Assembly (NCBI GenBank): GCA_030746295.1
Contig: JASLMY010000001.1
Span: 1 to 64,000, forward strand
From: Alphaproteobacteria bacterium
GTDB lineage: Bacteria; Pseudomonadota; Alphaproteobacteria; GCA-2731375
Reading direction: 5' to 3'
Length of the DNA stretch: 64,000 nucleotides
In this document: positions 34,774-43,309 of the stretch, one piece after another
Numbering within the stretch: the first letter of the stretch is position 1
Layout: each line of letters begins with the position of its first letter
Notes under the pieces: model-generated
What the model was told of the DNA's origin: nothing
Seen by the model: the letters and a program-made list of their open reading frames with translations, nothing else
Database searches by the model: none
Made by a program: the position numbers and the translations under genes

Positions 34774-35994
34774 TCAAGCCGACTGCCGGTCACCGACCGA
34801 CAGCACCACCGCCATGGCGGTGTCGCCGGCGGCGCAGCCGGTGAAGAGACCGACGCCGCCGCCGCGCAAGGCCAGCTCCTCGATCAGCTCGATCACCGCC
34901 CGGGTCCCGGTCGGGCCCTGCGGATGACCCCAGATCAGCGAGCAGCCGTAGTTGTTCATCGATTCGAGGTCGGCCCCGGTCTCGGCGGCGAAGACGATGT
35001 CGTTGACGGCGAAGGGGTTGTGGGTCTTGATCGCGTCCATCTCGCTGATCTCCAACCCCGCTTGCTCGAGCGCCATTCGTGCCGCCGGGATCGGCGCTTC
35101 CGGCATGTAGGCGAGCTCGACCCGGGCGAGGCCGAAGCCCAAGAGCCGAACTTGGATTTCGGGGCTCGCGCTCAGCTCCTTCGCCTTTTCGGGTGCGGCC
35201 AGCACGATCGCGGCCGAGCCGTCGGCGGGATGGGTCTGGCCGCCGAAGGTGACCGTGCCGCCCTCCATCACCGGCTTCAGCTTGGCCAGGCCCTCGGCCG
35301 TCGATGGCGCGATGCCCTCGTCGCCGTCGAGGCTGGCGGCCGTTCGCTTCAAATTCTTTGTCGGCACTTCGAAGGGCAACGTCATATAGCGCTTCTGGAA
35401 GGCGTGGTCGTCGGCGGTGGCGTTTTCGTACTGCGCGTAACGCCTGAGTGCCACCCGGTGCTGGGCCTCGGTCGTGACCTGGTACTTGGCGGCGATGTTC
35501 TCCGCCGTCTCGGTCATCGAGTGGCGGCCCAGCGGGTCGCAGCCGAAGTTATCCCAAACCCAGTCCTCGGCCGCACCCTTGCCGCCGGGTCCGGAGGGGT
35601 CGGGGTAGAGGATATGGGGGCCGTTCGAGGTCCGGTCGGCACAGAGCACCAGGGCGGCCGAGGCCAGCTCCGACTCGATCTCCTGCGCCGCCGTCAGCAT
35701 GGTCCGCGCGCCGGTGGCGCAAGCCTGGGCGATCGTCGGCCCGCCGGCCTGGGGCGCGCCAATCAGCCCCATCAGCCAGGGCAGGCCGTAGAAGGCGTGC
35801 TGCTGCGGCACCGTCATGCCGAGGACGCCGTAGTCGAAGACCTCCGGATCGATCTCGCGCTTGGCAAGCTCCGCCTTGGTCACGTGCGCGGCGAAGGCGA
35901 GGCTGTGCAGGTTGGCGAAGCTGCCCTGCCAGCGGGCGAACGGCGTCGACCAATAGGCGCCGTAGGGTATTTCGGCTCGATAGGCGTCGGTCAT
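34774..35994 (-). CDS. Thiolase (SCP-2/acetyl-CoA acyltransferase type)
   Basis: A 406-residue thiolase. Nucleophile Cys92 is in AQACATGAR. The His of THNPFAVND, the GHPQGPTG segment and the second Cys in FTGCAAGDTAM complete the catalytic set, so it should be active. It would cleave a 3-ketoacyl-CoA. It is the first gene of the long operon; the 77-base spacer before it (35995-36071) is the likely promoter region, although read-through from recR and the EthD-like gene is possible. A GGGGAGAG ribosome site lies about 10 bases before the ATG. Confidence 0.88.
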   Translation of the reverse strand: MTDAYRAEIPYGAYWSTPFARWQGSFANLHSLAFAAHVTKAELAKREIDPEVFDYGVLGMTVPQQHAFYGLPWLMGLIGAPQAGGPTIAQACATGARTMLTAAQEIESELASAALVLCADRTSNGPHILYPDPSGPGGKGAAEDWVWDNFGCDPLGRHSMTETAENIAAKYQVTTEAQHRVALRRYAQYENATADDHAFQKRYMTLPFEVPTKNLKRTAASLDGDEGIAPSTAEGLAKLKPVMEGGTVTFGGQTHPADGSAAIVLAAPEKAKELSASPEIQVRLLGFGLARVELAYMPEAPIPAARMALEQAGLEISEMDAIKTHNPFAVNDIVFAAETGADLESMNNYGCSLIWGHPQGPTGTRAVIELIEELALRGGGVGLFTGCAAGDTAMAVVLSVGDRQSA

Positions 35995-36071
35995 GGTTTC
36001 TTGGCTCTCCCCGGCCTATGAAACAACACCGGGCGCGCCTGGGCCAGCCTTTATCGCCGATATGCGGTCGA

Positions 36072-36782
36072 TCACGACGCCGACCAGAGACGCTGGCGCA
36101 GCATGGCGTGGTGGGTGACCGCGCCCGAGAAGGGGGGAAAGCGCTCGTAGTCGCGGCGGAGCTCGTGGCGCACCTCCGAGGCGAGCGCCGCGTCGAGATC
36201 GGCCAGCGAATCGAACACCACCTCGTTGCCGAGCATGCAGTCCGAGGTCGCGATGGCACTGTCGTTTCGCCAGGCGAGCGGCAGGTAGCAGAGGACGTTT
36301 CGAATGCCGGGAAAGCGACCCAGGATCGGCGGGTGGTGGGCGACGTAGAAGGCCTGAAAGGCGGCCTCGTCCGCGGCCGGCCGGTAGTAGCGGACGACGA
36401 AGGACAAGGCTGCCTTCCGTGCGCTCGGCATCGCCTCGCCGGCGACCGGAAAGCGCTGCACCTCGAAGGCCTCGCAATCGAGGTGGCAATCGTCGCGGGC
36501 CAGCGCCGGACAGGTTTCGAAGAATGCGCCCGCCTCGGCCGAGGCGACCCAGGCCTCGAGCCCGGCTAGATCGTCGAAGTCGACCTCGAGGAGCAACGCC
36601 GGTCCTCGGCCGTCGTCGGTCAGGGGGTCGGCGGCGGCCTCGGCCGTCGGCAAGTAGACCTCCGCCCCACGTGCGCCACCGGCGCCGTTCAAGGCCCTGG
36701 GCAGGCACTCTCGCGCCCAGGCGGCGAGCGCGTCGCCGAGGGACGCCGGCGCCGTGATGTTGAGGAAATAGGCGACCGTCAT
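36072..36782 (-). CDS. EthD-domain-like protein
   Basis: A 236-residue protein that appears to contain two ferredoxin-like alpha/beta-barrel halves. The second half has the EthD pattern: SFVVRYYRPAADEAAFQAFYVAHHPPILGRFPGIRN, then VVFDSLADLDAALAS. Such proteins often bind or convert small hydrophobic compounds, or help a neighbouring oxygenase, and many have no known reaction. A GGAG site is 7 bases before the ATG. It lies between recR and the thiolase operon on the same strand, and its task may belong to the catabolic operon. Confidence 0.7.
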   Translation of the reverse strand: MTVAYFLNITAPASLGDALAAWARECLPRALNGAGGARGAEVYLPTAEAAADPLTDDGRGPALLLEVDFDDLAGLEAWVASAEAGAFFETCPALARDDCHLDCEAFEVQRFPVAGEAMPSARKAALSFVVRYYRPAADEAAFQAFYVAHHPPILGRFPGIRNVLCYLPLAWRNDSAIATSDCMLGNEVVFDSLADLDAALASEVRHELRRDYERFPPFSGAVTHHAMLRQRLWSAS

Positions 36783-36829
36783 TTGCAGCTCCGGACTCAG
36801 GTTACCCACCGCTCCGCGTGGGACCAGGA

Positions 36830-37423
36830 CTATAGCGGTCGGCGGGCTCTGAGGGCCGTGGCCAGCGTGCCGTCGTCGAGATAGTCGAGCTCGCCGCCGA
36901 CCGGCACGCCGTGGGCCAGGCGCGAGACCGTGACCTGGGCCTCGGCCAGGCGCTCGGTCAGGTAGTGGGCCGTGGTCTGGCCGTCGACGGTGGCGTTCAT
37001 GGCCAGGATCACCTCCCGCACCTCGGGCGCGCTGGCCCGCGCCACCAGTCGGCCGATCTCGAGGTCTTCCGGCCCGACGCCGTCGAGGGCCGAGAGGGTG
37101 CCGCCCAAGACGTGATAGCGGCCGTGGAAGGCGGCGGCCCGCTCCAGCGCCCAGAGGTCCGCGACCTCCTCGACGACGCAGATGAGGCTCGGGTCTCGGC
37201 GCGGGTCGCGGCAGATGGTGCAGGGATCGATGACGTCCAGGTTGCGGCACTCGGCACAGGGATGGACCCGCTCCGCCACCTCGTGCAAGGCGTCGGCGAG
37301 CGGTGTCATCAGAGCTTCCTTGCGCTTGATCAGCTGCAGCACCGCGCGTCGGGCCGAGCGCGGCCCCAGCCCCGGCAGCTTGGCCAATAGCTGGATCAGC
37401 CGATCGACCTCGGGCCCAATCAT
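36830..37423 (-). CDS. recR: RecR recombination mediator
   Basis: A 197-residue RecR, normal length. The helix-hairpin-helix [17 protein letters not shown] is at the start, the four-Cys zinc finger is in [16 protein letters not shown], then the Toprim domain ([28 protein letters not shown]) and the C-terminal [22 protein letters not shown]. With RecF and RecO it loads RecA at gaps. The dnaX-ybaB-recR order is standard, with 13 bases after ybaB. Confidence 0.97.
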   Translation of the reverse strand: MIGPEVDRLIQLLAKLPGLGPRSARRAVLQLIKRKEALMTPLADALHEVAERVHPCAECRNLDVIDPCTICRDPRRDPSLICVVEEVADLWALERAAAFHGRYHVLGGTLSALDGVGPEDLEIGRLVARASAPEVREVILAMNATVDGQTTAHYLTERLAEAQVTVSRLAHGVPVGGELDYLDDGTLATALRARRPL

Positions 37424-37436
37424 GCGCCGGTCGGGC

Positions 37437-37760
37437 TCAGAACGGCAGCTTCATGCCCGGCGGCAGTTCCAGTCCGCCGGTGAGCTTGCCCATCTCCTCG
37501 GCGGTGAAGGCCTCCAGCTTCACCTTGGCGTCGTTGTGCGCGGCCATCACCAGGTCCTCCAGGACCTCGCGCTCGGACGGGCTCAGGAGCGACGGGTCGA
37601 CATCCAGGCCGCGCATCTCGCCCTTGCCGTTGAGCGTCACGCGGACCATGCCGCCGCCCGACTGGCCGCTGATTTGCTCTTGCTCGAGCTTGGCCTGCAT
37701 CTCCGCCATCTTGGTTTGCAGCTCCTGCGCTTGGCGCAGCATCTGGCCCAGGTTCTTCAT
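37437..37760 (-). CDS. ybaB: YbaB/EbfC nucleoid-associated protein
   Basis: A 107-residue protein. The N-terminal helix [20 protein letters not shown] and [21 protein letters not shown] are typical of YbaB/EbfC, a DNA-binding dimer. It sits between dnaX (8 bases) and recR (13 bases) as in most bacteria, which fixes both its identity and its start at 37758-37760. Confidence 0.96.
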   Translation of the reverse strand: MKNLGQMLRQAQELQTKMAEMQAKLEQEQISGQSGGGMVRVTLNGKGEMRGLDVDPSLLSPSEREVLEDLVMAAHNDAKVKLEAFTAEEMGKLTGGLELPPGMKLPF

Positions 37761-37768
37761 CGTCCGGT

Positions 37769-39505
37769 CTATCCTTCTTCGTTTTCGGGCGTCGCACCCA
37801 GCTCGCGCACGGCCTTGATCTCGGCGCCCGGAAAGGTTTCCAACACGGCCTGGACGGTGGGGTGGTCCCGGGCCTCGGTGAATCGGCTCTCGCGGGCCGC
37901 GGTGGCGCGCTCGGCGAGCGTCGGCTGGCTCTCCGCCTCTTCGTCGATCTCGACCGCCCAACGCTGGCCGGTCAGCTCTTGCAGCTTCTGGCCTAAGAGC
38001 GCCACCAGTTCCGAGGCCGGTAGGCCGACCGGTTGGCAGACCAAGCGGCCCGGCTCGAAGCGGACCAAGCGTATGTTCTGGTGCAAGAGGCCCGAGAGCA
38101 CGCCTTCTTTTCGCTCCGCCGCCAGTGCCACAAGGGCCTCGAAGCTCTCGACCGGCGGCTCGTTCCGGGTGGCACTCGGCGCCTCTTCCGGCCGCGGCGC
38201 CGGCGCCCGCTCCGGCTCGGCGGCCAGCGGTGCGGCCGAGGCGGTCCCGGGGGCTTCGGCGCGGGCCTCGCTCGGGGCCGGCGACGGCCTCGGTGGCGCC
38301 GCCGCAGCGGCCCCCACGTCCTTTGCCTTCAGCTCGGCGACGACCTCTGCCGGCGGCGGCAGGTCGGCGCTGTAGGCGAGCCGCACCAGGACCATCTCGA
38401 CGGCGGCCAGCGGCGAGGGCGCGGCCCGGACCTCGCCCAACCCCTTCAACAGCATCTGCCAGGCCCGGGCCAGCACCGCCATCGACAGTCGGTCCGCCAA
38501 TGCGCGGCCGCGGGTTCGCTCGATCTCCGAGGCGGCGCCTTCGTTTTCAGCGCCCGGCACGACCTTGAGGCGGGTCAGCCAGTGCGCCAGCTCCAGCAAG
38601 TCCTGCAACACGACCTCGGGATCGACGCCGAGGTCGTATTGCCGCCCGAGGCCGGTCAACGCCACGCCCATATCGCCCCGCATCAGCGCTTCGAAGAGGT
38701 CGTAGACGGCCTCGGCATCGGCCAGCCCCAGCATCTCGCGCACCACCTGGCCGCTGATCGGGCCCGCGGCATGGGCCATCGCCTGATCCAAGAGCGAGAG
38801 CCCGTCGCGCACCGAGCCCTCGGCCGCGCGGGCGATCAGGGCGAGCGCCTGGTCCTCGACCTCGCGCCCCTCCTCGGCCGCGATCTCGGCGAAATGCCGC
38901 TCCAGCACCGCCACCTCGACGCGGCGCAGGTCGAAGCGCTGGCAGCGCGACAGCACCGTCACCGGGATCTTGCGAATCTCGGTAGTGGCGAAGATGAACT
39001 TGACCCCCGGCGGCGGCTCTTCGAGCGTCTTCAGCAACGCGTTGAAGGCGTTGCGCGTCAGCATGTGGACTTCGTCGATGATGTAGACCTTGAAGCGGGC
39101 GCTGACCGGGCGGTAGCGGACCCCGTCCAAAAGCTCGCGGATGTCGTCGACGCCGGTGCGGCTGGCGGCGTCCATTTCCAGGACGTCCATGTGGCGGCTG
39201 TCGGCGATGCCGACGCAGCTCTCGCAGACGCCGCAGGGGGTGACGGTCGGCCCGCCGGTGCCGTCGGCGCCGGTGCAATTCAAGGCTCGGGCGATCAGGC
39301 GGGCGGTGGTGGTCTTGCCGATGCCCCGGACCCCGGTAAGCACGAAGGCATGCGCGATCCGGTCCTGGCGGATGGCGTTGGTCAGCGTCTGCACCATCGC
39401 GTCCTGGCCGATCAGGGCCTCGAAGGTCTGGGGCCGGTATTTCCGGGCCAAGACCTGGTAGACCGCCGCCTCGTCACCGCCTGGCTTGCTGGGGTCGTCG
39501 TCCAT
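37769..39505 (-). CDS. dnaX: DnaX, DNA polymerase III tau/gamma subunit
   Basis: A 578-residue clamp-loader ATPase. Walker A GVRGIGKTT is at 58-66. The zinc-binding cysteines are in CGVCESCVGI. Walker B and sensor segments follow (VYIIDEVHMLT; FIFATTEIRKIPVTVLSRCQRF). A Pro/Ala-rich linker near 400-460 precedes the tau-specific C-terminal domain. The ATG at 39503-39505 is used since the in-frame extension upstream crosses the SRP RNA gene. I did not see a clear A-rich slippery site for gamma. Confidence 0.95.
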   Translation of the reverse strand: MDDDPSKPGGDEAAVYQVLARKYRPQTFEALIGQDAMVQTLTNAIRQDRIAHAFVLTGVRGIGKTTTARLIARALNCTGADGTGGPTVTPCGVCESCVGIADSRHMDVLEMDAASRTGVDDIRELLDGVRYRPVSARFKVYIIDEVHMLTRNAFNALLKTLEEPPPGVKFIFATTEIRKIPVTVLSRCQRFDLRRVEVAVLERHFAEIAAEEGREVEDQALALIARAAEGSVRDGLSLLDQAMAHAAGPISGQVVREMLGLADAEAVYDLFEALMRGDMGVALTGLGRQYDLGVDPEVVLQDLLELAHWLTRLKVVPGAENEGAASEIERTRGRALADRLSMAVLARAWQMLLKGLGEVRAAPSPLAAVEMVLVRLAYSADLPPPAEVVAELKAKDVGAAAAAPPRPSPAPSEARAEAPGTASAAPLAAEPERAPAPRPEEAPSATRNEPPVESFEALVALAAERKEGVLSGLLHQNIRLVRFEPGRLVCQPVGLPASELVALLGQKLQELTGQRWAVEIDEEAESQPTLAERATAARESRFTEARDHPTVQAVLETFPGAEIKAVRELGATPENEEG

Positions 39506-39544
39506 CGACTGCCGGGGATAATGCCTGCCGATTAAGCTCCGCGC

Positions 39545-39567
39545 CCCACCGGAGGTCCCCCGGCGGG
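39545..39567 (-). terminator. GC-rich hairpin after the SRP RNA
   Basis: An 8-bp stem with one G-U pair (CCCGCCGG paired with CCGGTGGG on the minus strand) and a 7-base loop lies just past the predicted 3' end of the SRP RNA and before dnaX. There is no U-tract, so it may be a processing or pausing structure rather than a strong terminator; dnaX could be read through it. Confidence 0.35.
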
Positions 39568-39575
39568 CGATAAGT

Positions 39576-39671
39576 GGGGGACTGGACTGGCGACCCGAGC
39601 CGGTCTCGTTACGGCTGCTTCCTCTCGGATCTGACCGGATTGGCGAGTGGCGCGCCCGCCGCCAATCCCCC
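39576..39671 (-). ncRNA. ffs: Signal recognition particle RNA, 4.5S type
   Basis: On the minus strand the conserved SRP domain IV core is readable: GGTCAG, ATCCGAGAGGAAGCAGCC, then GTAACGAG. The ends pair over 10 bp (GGGGGATTGG with CCAGTCCCCC), giving a 96-nt hairpin-type RNA with no Alu domain, the size usual in alphaproteobacteria. The RNA binds Ffh and targets membrane proteins to FtsY. It lies immediately upstream of dnaX, a common neighbourhood. Exact ends are set by the outer helix. Confidence 0.93.
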
Positions 39672-39677
39672 ACCGCC

Positions 39678-39683
39678 AATATA
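39678..39683 (-). promoter_or_regulatory. -10 element of the SRP RNA
   Basis: TATATT on the minus strand lies 6 bases before the predicted RNA 5' end at 39671, the expected spacing for a sigma-70 start. The -35 region is weak (CTTTCG or TTCTTT at 17-19 bases). Confidence 0.6.
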
Positions 39684-39746
39684 GCAACTTTCCCGCCCCG
39701 CGAAAGAACCGCACATCAAGGTATGGAGGCGCGGATCCATAGCTGT

Positions 39747-39774
39747 TTGTTTTAGGACATATTTGTCCTATATT
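39747..39774 (+). promoter_or_regulatory. hicAB promoter with operator in the spacer
   Basis: TTGTTT (39747-39752) and TATATT (39769-39774) are 16 bases apart. Between them and touching the -10 is the perfect inverted repeat TAGGACA-TATT-TGTCCTA (39753-39770). Toxin-antitoxin operons are usually repressed by their antitoxin at such sites, so HicB binding here would block RNA polymerase. The start of transcription would fall at about 39780-39781, on or next to the hicA ATG. Confidence 0.65.
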
Positions 39775-39780
39775 CGAGGG

Positions 39781-39996
39781 ATGACGGGCAATGAACTGCT
39801 CAGGAAGCTCAGACGGCTCGGCAGAGCGAACGGGATTCCGGTCCGTTATGACGGCAAGCCAGGTAAGGGCAGTCACGGCCGCGTCTACTACGGCTCCGTG
39901 TTCACCACGATCAAGAGCCCGAAGAAGGACATTGGCACAGGCTTGCTGAACAAGATGCTATCGGACCTCGGTCTCAATCGGGATGACATCTCATGA
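39781..39996 (+). CDS. hicA: HicA-family mRNA interferase toxin
   Basis: A 71-residue basic protein. MTGNELLRKLRRLG and PGKGSHGRVYYGSVFTTI match HicA, with His32 in the GSH motif as the likely catalytic residue of its dsRBD-like fold. C-terminal TGLLNKMLSDLGL is typical. No separate ribosome site is found (GAGGG abuts the ATG) and the promoter places transcription start at the ATG, so the message may be leaderless. It overlaps the antitoxin gene by ATGA. Confidence 0.88.
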   Translation: MTGNELLRKLRRLGRANGIPVRYDGKPGKGSHGRVYYGSVFTTIKSPKKDIGTGLLNKMLSDLGLNRDDIS

Positions 39997-40421
39997 AGAT
40001 CGCGTATCCAGCCCAGTTCGAAGCGGACGAAGACGGTCGCATCCTCGTCACGTTTCGCGACTTCCCGGAGGCGGCGACGGACGGTGTCGATTTGGCCGAA
40101 GCCCGCACCGAGGCCGTCGATCTCTTGAACTCCGTCCTTTCGTTCCGCATGAAATATCGGGAAGATGTCCCCGCGCCTTCCAAGTGCCGCAAGAACGAAA
40201 GGGCTATCAGCCCGGATGCGGCCGTTGCCTGGAAAATCGCCCTTTACCTCGCCATGCTTGAGTCCGGCATGTCGATCGCCGATCTGGCCCGGCGCCTCAA
40301 GGTCGACAACCGCGAGGTGCAGCGGATAATGGACCCCGCCCATCCGACGAAGATCGCGCGGATGAGCGAGGCTCTGGCGGCGACCGGCCACGAGACCACG
40401 CTGGAACTACACGCAAGCTAA
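39993..40421 (+). CDS. hicB: HicB-family antitoxin with C-terminal HTH
   Basis: A 142-residue antitoxin. The N-terminal HicB domain (YPAQFEADEDGRILVTFRDFPEAATDG...EARTEAVDLLNSVL) neutralises HicA. The C-terminal helix-turn-helix (ESGMSIADLARRLKVDNREVQRIMDP) should bind DNA, most likely the palindrome upstream of hicA. ATGA overlap with the toxin. The pair sits between the ffs-dnaX cluster and nudC, on the opposite strand to ffs, and shares their 109-base spacer. Confidence 0.9.
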   Translation: MKIAYPAQFEADEDGRILVTFRDFPEAATDGVDLAEARTEAVDLLNSVLSFRMKYREDVPAPSKCRKNERAISPDAAVAWKIALYLAMLESGMSIADLARRLKVDNREVQRIMDPAHPTKIARMSEALAATGHETTLELHAS

Positions 40422-40572
40422 GCTCCCGCGTCTCCATCAACTTTTTCGTTTTGCGCGGCAAAGTCGGCAGCAGCCTTTAATGCAATCGCCCACGTCCCGG
40501 CGTTGTTCCGGTTGCTGCCCTGTGGCAGGCTCCGGGCTCGGTGGCGGGGCGATTTCGGGGAGCGGGGCGACG

Positions 40573-41493
40573 ATGGTGCATATCCACACATTCGCCGGCG
40601 GCTGGTTCGACCGGGCCGGCGACAAGCGCCGCGACGATGCCTGGCTCGCCGGTCAGCGCGACAATCTGCAGGCCCGCTTCGTCGCCCTTTCCAAGCTCAG
40701 GGCGCTGATGCAGCCGGGGCCCGAGCCGGCGATCCACTGGCTCGGCCGGTTGGAGGTCGACGGTTTCGTCGAGGCCGGCGCCACCGTCGTCTTTCTGGGC
40801 CTGGACGACGGCGTCGCCCATTTCGCCGTCGACGTCTCCGACGCCGAGGGCGGTGCCCCCTTCCGCGAGCACGGGCGCTATGTCGACGTCCGAACCGCCG
40901 CAATGCGGGCCGATGGGCGCGATGCGGCGGTGTTGTCGCAGTCGCGCTCGCTGGTCGACTGGCACGCCCGGCACCGCTTCTGCGCCGTCTGCGGCAGCCC
41001 CTCGGAGCTGGCGGAGGGTGGCTACATGCGCCGCTGCCTCGCCGAGGCCTGCGGTGCCCAGCACTTTCCCCGCACCGACCCGGTCACCATCATGCTGGTC
41101 CTGGATGGCGCCGACAATGTGCTGTTGGGGCGCCAGCCGCGCTTTCCGCCCGGCGTCTATTCGGCGCTGGCCGGCTTCGTCGAGCCGGGCGAGAACATCG
41201 AGGAGGCGGTCCGCCGCGAGGTCCGCGAGGAGGCCGGCATCGTCTGCGAGCGGGTCCGCTACCATTCATCGCAGCCCTGGCCTTTTCCCTCCTCGCTGAT
41301 GATCGGTTGCTTCGCCTATGCCGAGAGCAAGGAAATCAAGCTCGACCAGGACGAGCTGGAGGACGCCCGCTGGTTCACAAGGCCTGAGATCGAGACCATG
41401 GTCGAGAGCTGGGCCGACGAGAGCCAAACCCGGATGCCGCCGCCGCTCTCGATCGCCTACCAGCTCGCCCGCGGCTGGCTCAGGGGCGACTAG
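40573..41493 (+). CDS. nudC: NADH pyrophosphatase (NudC)
   Basis: A 306-residue NudC. A four-Cys zinc ribbon (CAVCGSPSELAEGGYMRRC...C) is followed by the Nudix box GFVEPGENIEEAVRREVREE and the NADH-specific SQPWPFPSSLM motif, so the enzyme cleaves NAD(H) or removes NAD caps from RNA. The ATG at 40573 starts MVHIHTFAGGW, and a GGGGAGCG site lies about 10 bases before it. The upstream in-frame extension is unsupported. A 151-base spacer separates it from hicB; I saw nothing in that spacer. Confidence 0.92.
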   Translation: MVHIHTFAGGWFDRAGDKRRDDAWLAGQRDNLQARFVALSKLRALMQPGPEPAIHWLGRLEVDGFVEAGATVVFLGLDDGVAHFAVDVSDAEGGAPFREHGRYVDVRTAAMRADGRDAAVLSQSRSLVDWHARHRFCAVCGSPSELAEGGYMRRCLAEACGAQHFPRTDPVTIMLVLDGADNVLLGRQPRFPPGVYSALAGFVEPGENIEEAVRREVREEAGIVCERVRYHSSQPWPFPSSLMIGCFAYAESKEIKLDQDELEDARWFTRPEIETMVESWADESQTRMPPPLSIAYQLARGWLRGD

Positions 41494-41535
41494 GGCGCGC
41501 GAGTGGCTTGGCAAGCCCGCGTTAGCCGGCACAAG

Positions 41536-41556
41536 CGGCTGAGCGAAGCTCAGTCG
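41536..41556. terminator. Hairpin between convergent nudC and pheA
   Basis: A 9-bp stem with a GAA loop (CTGAGC-GAA-GCTCAG extended by CGG/TCG) overlaps the pheA stop codon. It lies at the convergence of two genes and can form in either transcript. No U-tract follows on either strand, so termination is only a possibility. Confidence 0.4.
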
Positions 41557-42410
41557 CCCTCGCGGAAGGGGTGCTTGGGGTAGGTGCCGAGGATCTTGAA
41601 GACGGTGCAGAAGAACTGCAGCTCCTCGAAGGCGCGGGCCACCGCCGGGTCGTCGGGGTGGCCCTCGATGTCGGCGTAGAACTGGGCCTGCTCGAAGCTG
41701 CCCTCGAGCATGTAGCTCTCCAGCTTGGTGATGTTGATGGAGTTGGTGGCGAAGCCGCCCAAGGCCTTGTAGAGGGCCGCCGGGACGCTTCGGACGCCGA
41801 AGATGAAGGTCGTCATCACCGGCCCGTCCTTGGGGTGCGGCACGATCCGCTCGCGCGCCATGATGACGAAACGGGTGATGTTGTTGTCGTGGTCCTGCAC
41901 GTTCTGGCGCAGGGTCTCCAGGCCGTAGCTCTCGGCCGCCAGGCTCGAGCCGATGGCCGCGACCGAAGAGTCCTTCTCCTCCGCCACCATGCGGCAGGCG
42001 CCGGCGGTGTCGGCGTGGACGATGGCCTTCAGGCCGAGCTCCTTGATCACCTTGCGGCACTGCGAGAGGGCGTGGATGTGGCTGTGGACTTCCCGAACGG
42101 CATCGAGGCCGGCGCCGGGCAGGCCCAGGAGTTGATGGTTCACCCGCTGGAAATGCTCGCCGATGATGAAGAGGTCGGAATTCGGCAGCAGGTGGTGGAT
42201 GTCGGCGACCCGGCCGGCGACCGAGTTCTCGATCGGGATCATGCCGCGCGCCGCCCGGCCCTCGGAGACCGCCTGGAAGGCGGCATCGAAAGTCTCGCAC
42301 GGCAGCGGTGTGTAGTCGGGCATGGCCTCGGCACAGGCGAGGTGCGAATAGGCCCCCCAATCGCCCTGAAAGGCGACGGTCCGCTTGGGATCGGAGGCGG
42401 TTTCGGTCAT
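41550..42410 (-). CDS. pheA: Prephenate dehydratase
   Basis: A 286-residue prephenate dehydratase for phenylalanine synthesis. FQGDWGAYSHLA, IPIENSVAGRVADIHHLL and the catalytic Thr-Arg-Phe in NITRFVIMA are present. A C-terminal ACT domain senses phenylalanine. The ESRP motif of many ACT domains is ESYM here, which I recall as the alphaproteobacterial form. There is no chorismate mutase domain. It is 22 bases downstream of kdsB on the same strand. Confidence 0.93.
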   Translation of the reverse strand: MTETASDPKRTVAFQGDWGAYSHLACAEAMPDYTPLPCETFDAAFQAVSEGRAARGMIPIENSVAGRVADIHHLLPNSDLFIIGEHFQRVNHQLLGLPGAGLDAVREVHSHIHALSQCRKVIKELGLKAIVHADTAGACRMVAEEKDSSVAAIGSSLAAESYGLETLRQNVQDHDNNITRFVIMARERIVPHPKDGPVMTTFIFGVRSVPAALYKALGGFATNSINITKLESYMLEGSFEQAQFYADIEGHPDDPAVARAFEELQFFCTVFKILGTYPKHPFREGD

Positions 42411-42432
42411 CGGCGGTATTGCTTTCCGGAGC

Positions 42433-43179
42433 TCAGCCGGCAGTCAGCATGCGCCGCGCCCGCTCAAGGTCGGCCGGAGTATCGACACCGAAGGGAACCC
42501 TGTCAACGAGGCCGGCGTCGATCCGCATGCCGTCTTCCAGCGCCCGCAGTTGCTCCAGTCTCTCGCGGCTCTCGAGTGGTGCCGGCGGCAGGGTGACGAA
42601 GCGTTCCAGCGCCGCCCGTCGATAGGCATAGATGCCGATGTGGTGGTAGTGCGGCCCCGGCCCTGAGGGTGCCAGCACGCGGGTGAAATAGAGGGCCCGG
42701 CCGATCCTCTGCCCCGGCCGCAGCGACAGCACCGCCTTGACGACGCTCGTCGAGGCGCGCTCGGCTTCGTCCTCGATCTCGCTCGCCAATGTGGCAATGT
42801 CGACTTTTGCCGTGGCGAGCGGTGCCAGCACCGCCGTCAGGTGCTCGGGCGGAATGGTCGGCAGGTCGCCCTGCAAGTTGATGACGACGTCGTGCCGGCG
42901 CCCCGGGTCGCGCGCCGTCAGGGCCTCGTGCACCCGGTCCGAGCCCGAGGGGTGGTCCGGGCGGGTCAGCACCGCCTCGCCGCCCGCTGCCGCTATCGCC
43001 TCGGCGATCTCGGGTTCGCCCGCCGCCACCAGCACCGGCCCGACGCCGGATTCGACGGCGCGGCGCCAGACCTGGACGATCATCGGCAGGCCGGCGATCT
43101 CGGCCAGCGCCTTGCCCGGCAGGCGCTTGGAGGCCATGCGGGCCGGGATCACGACGATCGGTCTCTCAGGAGCGCCCAT
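42433..43179 (-). CDS. kdsB: CMP-KDO synthetase
   Basis: A 248-residue 3-deoxy-manno-octulosonate cytidylyltransferase. The nucleotide motif [15 protein letters not shown] is at the N-terminus. [22 protein letters not shown] and [15 protein letters not shown] are hallmarks, as is [16 protein letters not shown]. It activates KDO for lipopolysaccharide and confirms a Gram-negative outer membrane. It is transcribed with pheA and divergently from the cytochrome c gene. Confidence 0.95.
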   Translation of the reverse strand: MGAPERPIVVIPARMASKRLPGKALAEIAGLPMIVQVWRRAVESGVGPVLVAAGEPEIAEAIAAAGGEAVLTRPDHPSGSDRVHEALTARDPGRRHDVVINLQGDLPTIPPEHLTAVLAPLATAKVDIATLASEIEDEAERASTSVVKAVLSLRPGQRIGRALYFTRVLAPSGPGPHYHHIGIYAYRRAALERFVTLPPAPLESRERLEQLRALEDGMRIDAGLVDRVPFGVDTPADLERARRMLTAG

Positions 43180-43309
43180 GTCTCGAAATTCCGTTCTCGG
43201 GCCTCGGCTGCGATCGCCGCCTCCGGCGCGGCGGCGGCGGTGTTATACGGGTTGCGGCTCGACGGGGGAAGCGGCTAATCTCGCGCCCGAAATCAAGGGG
43301 CTGGAGCGT

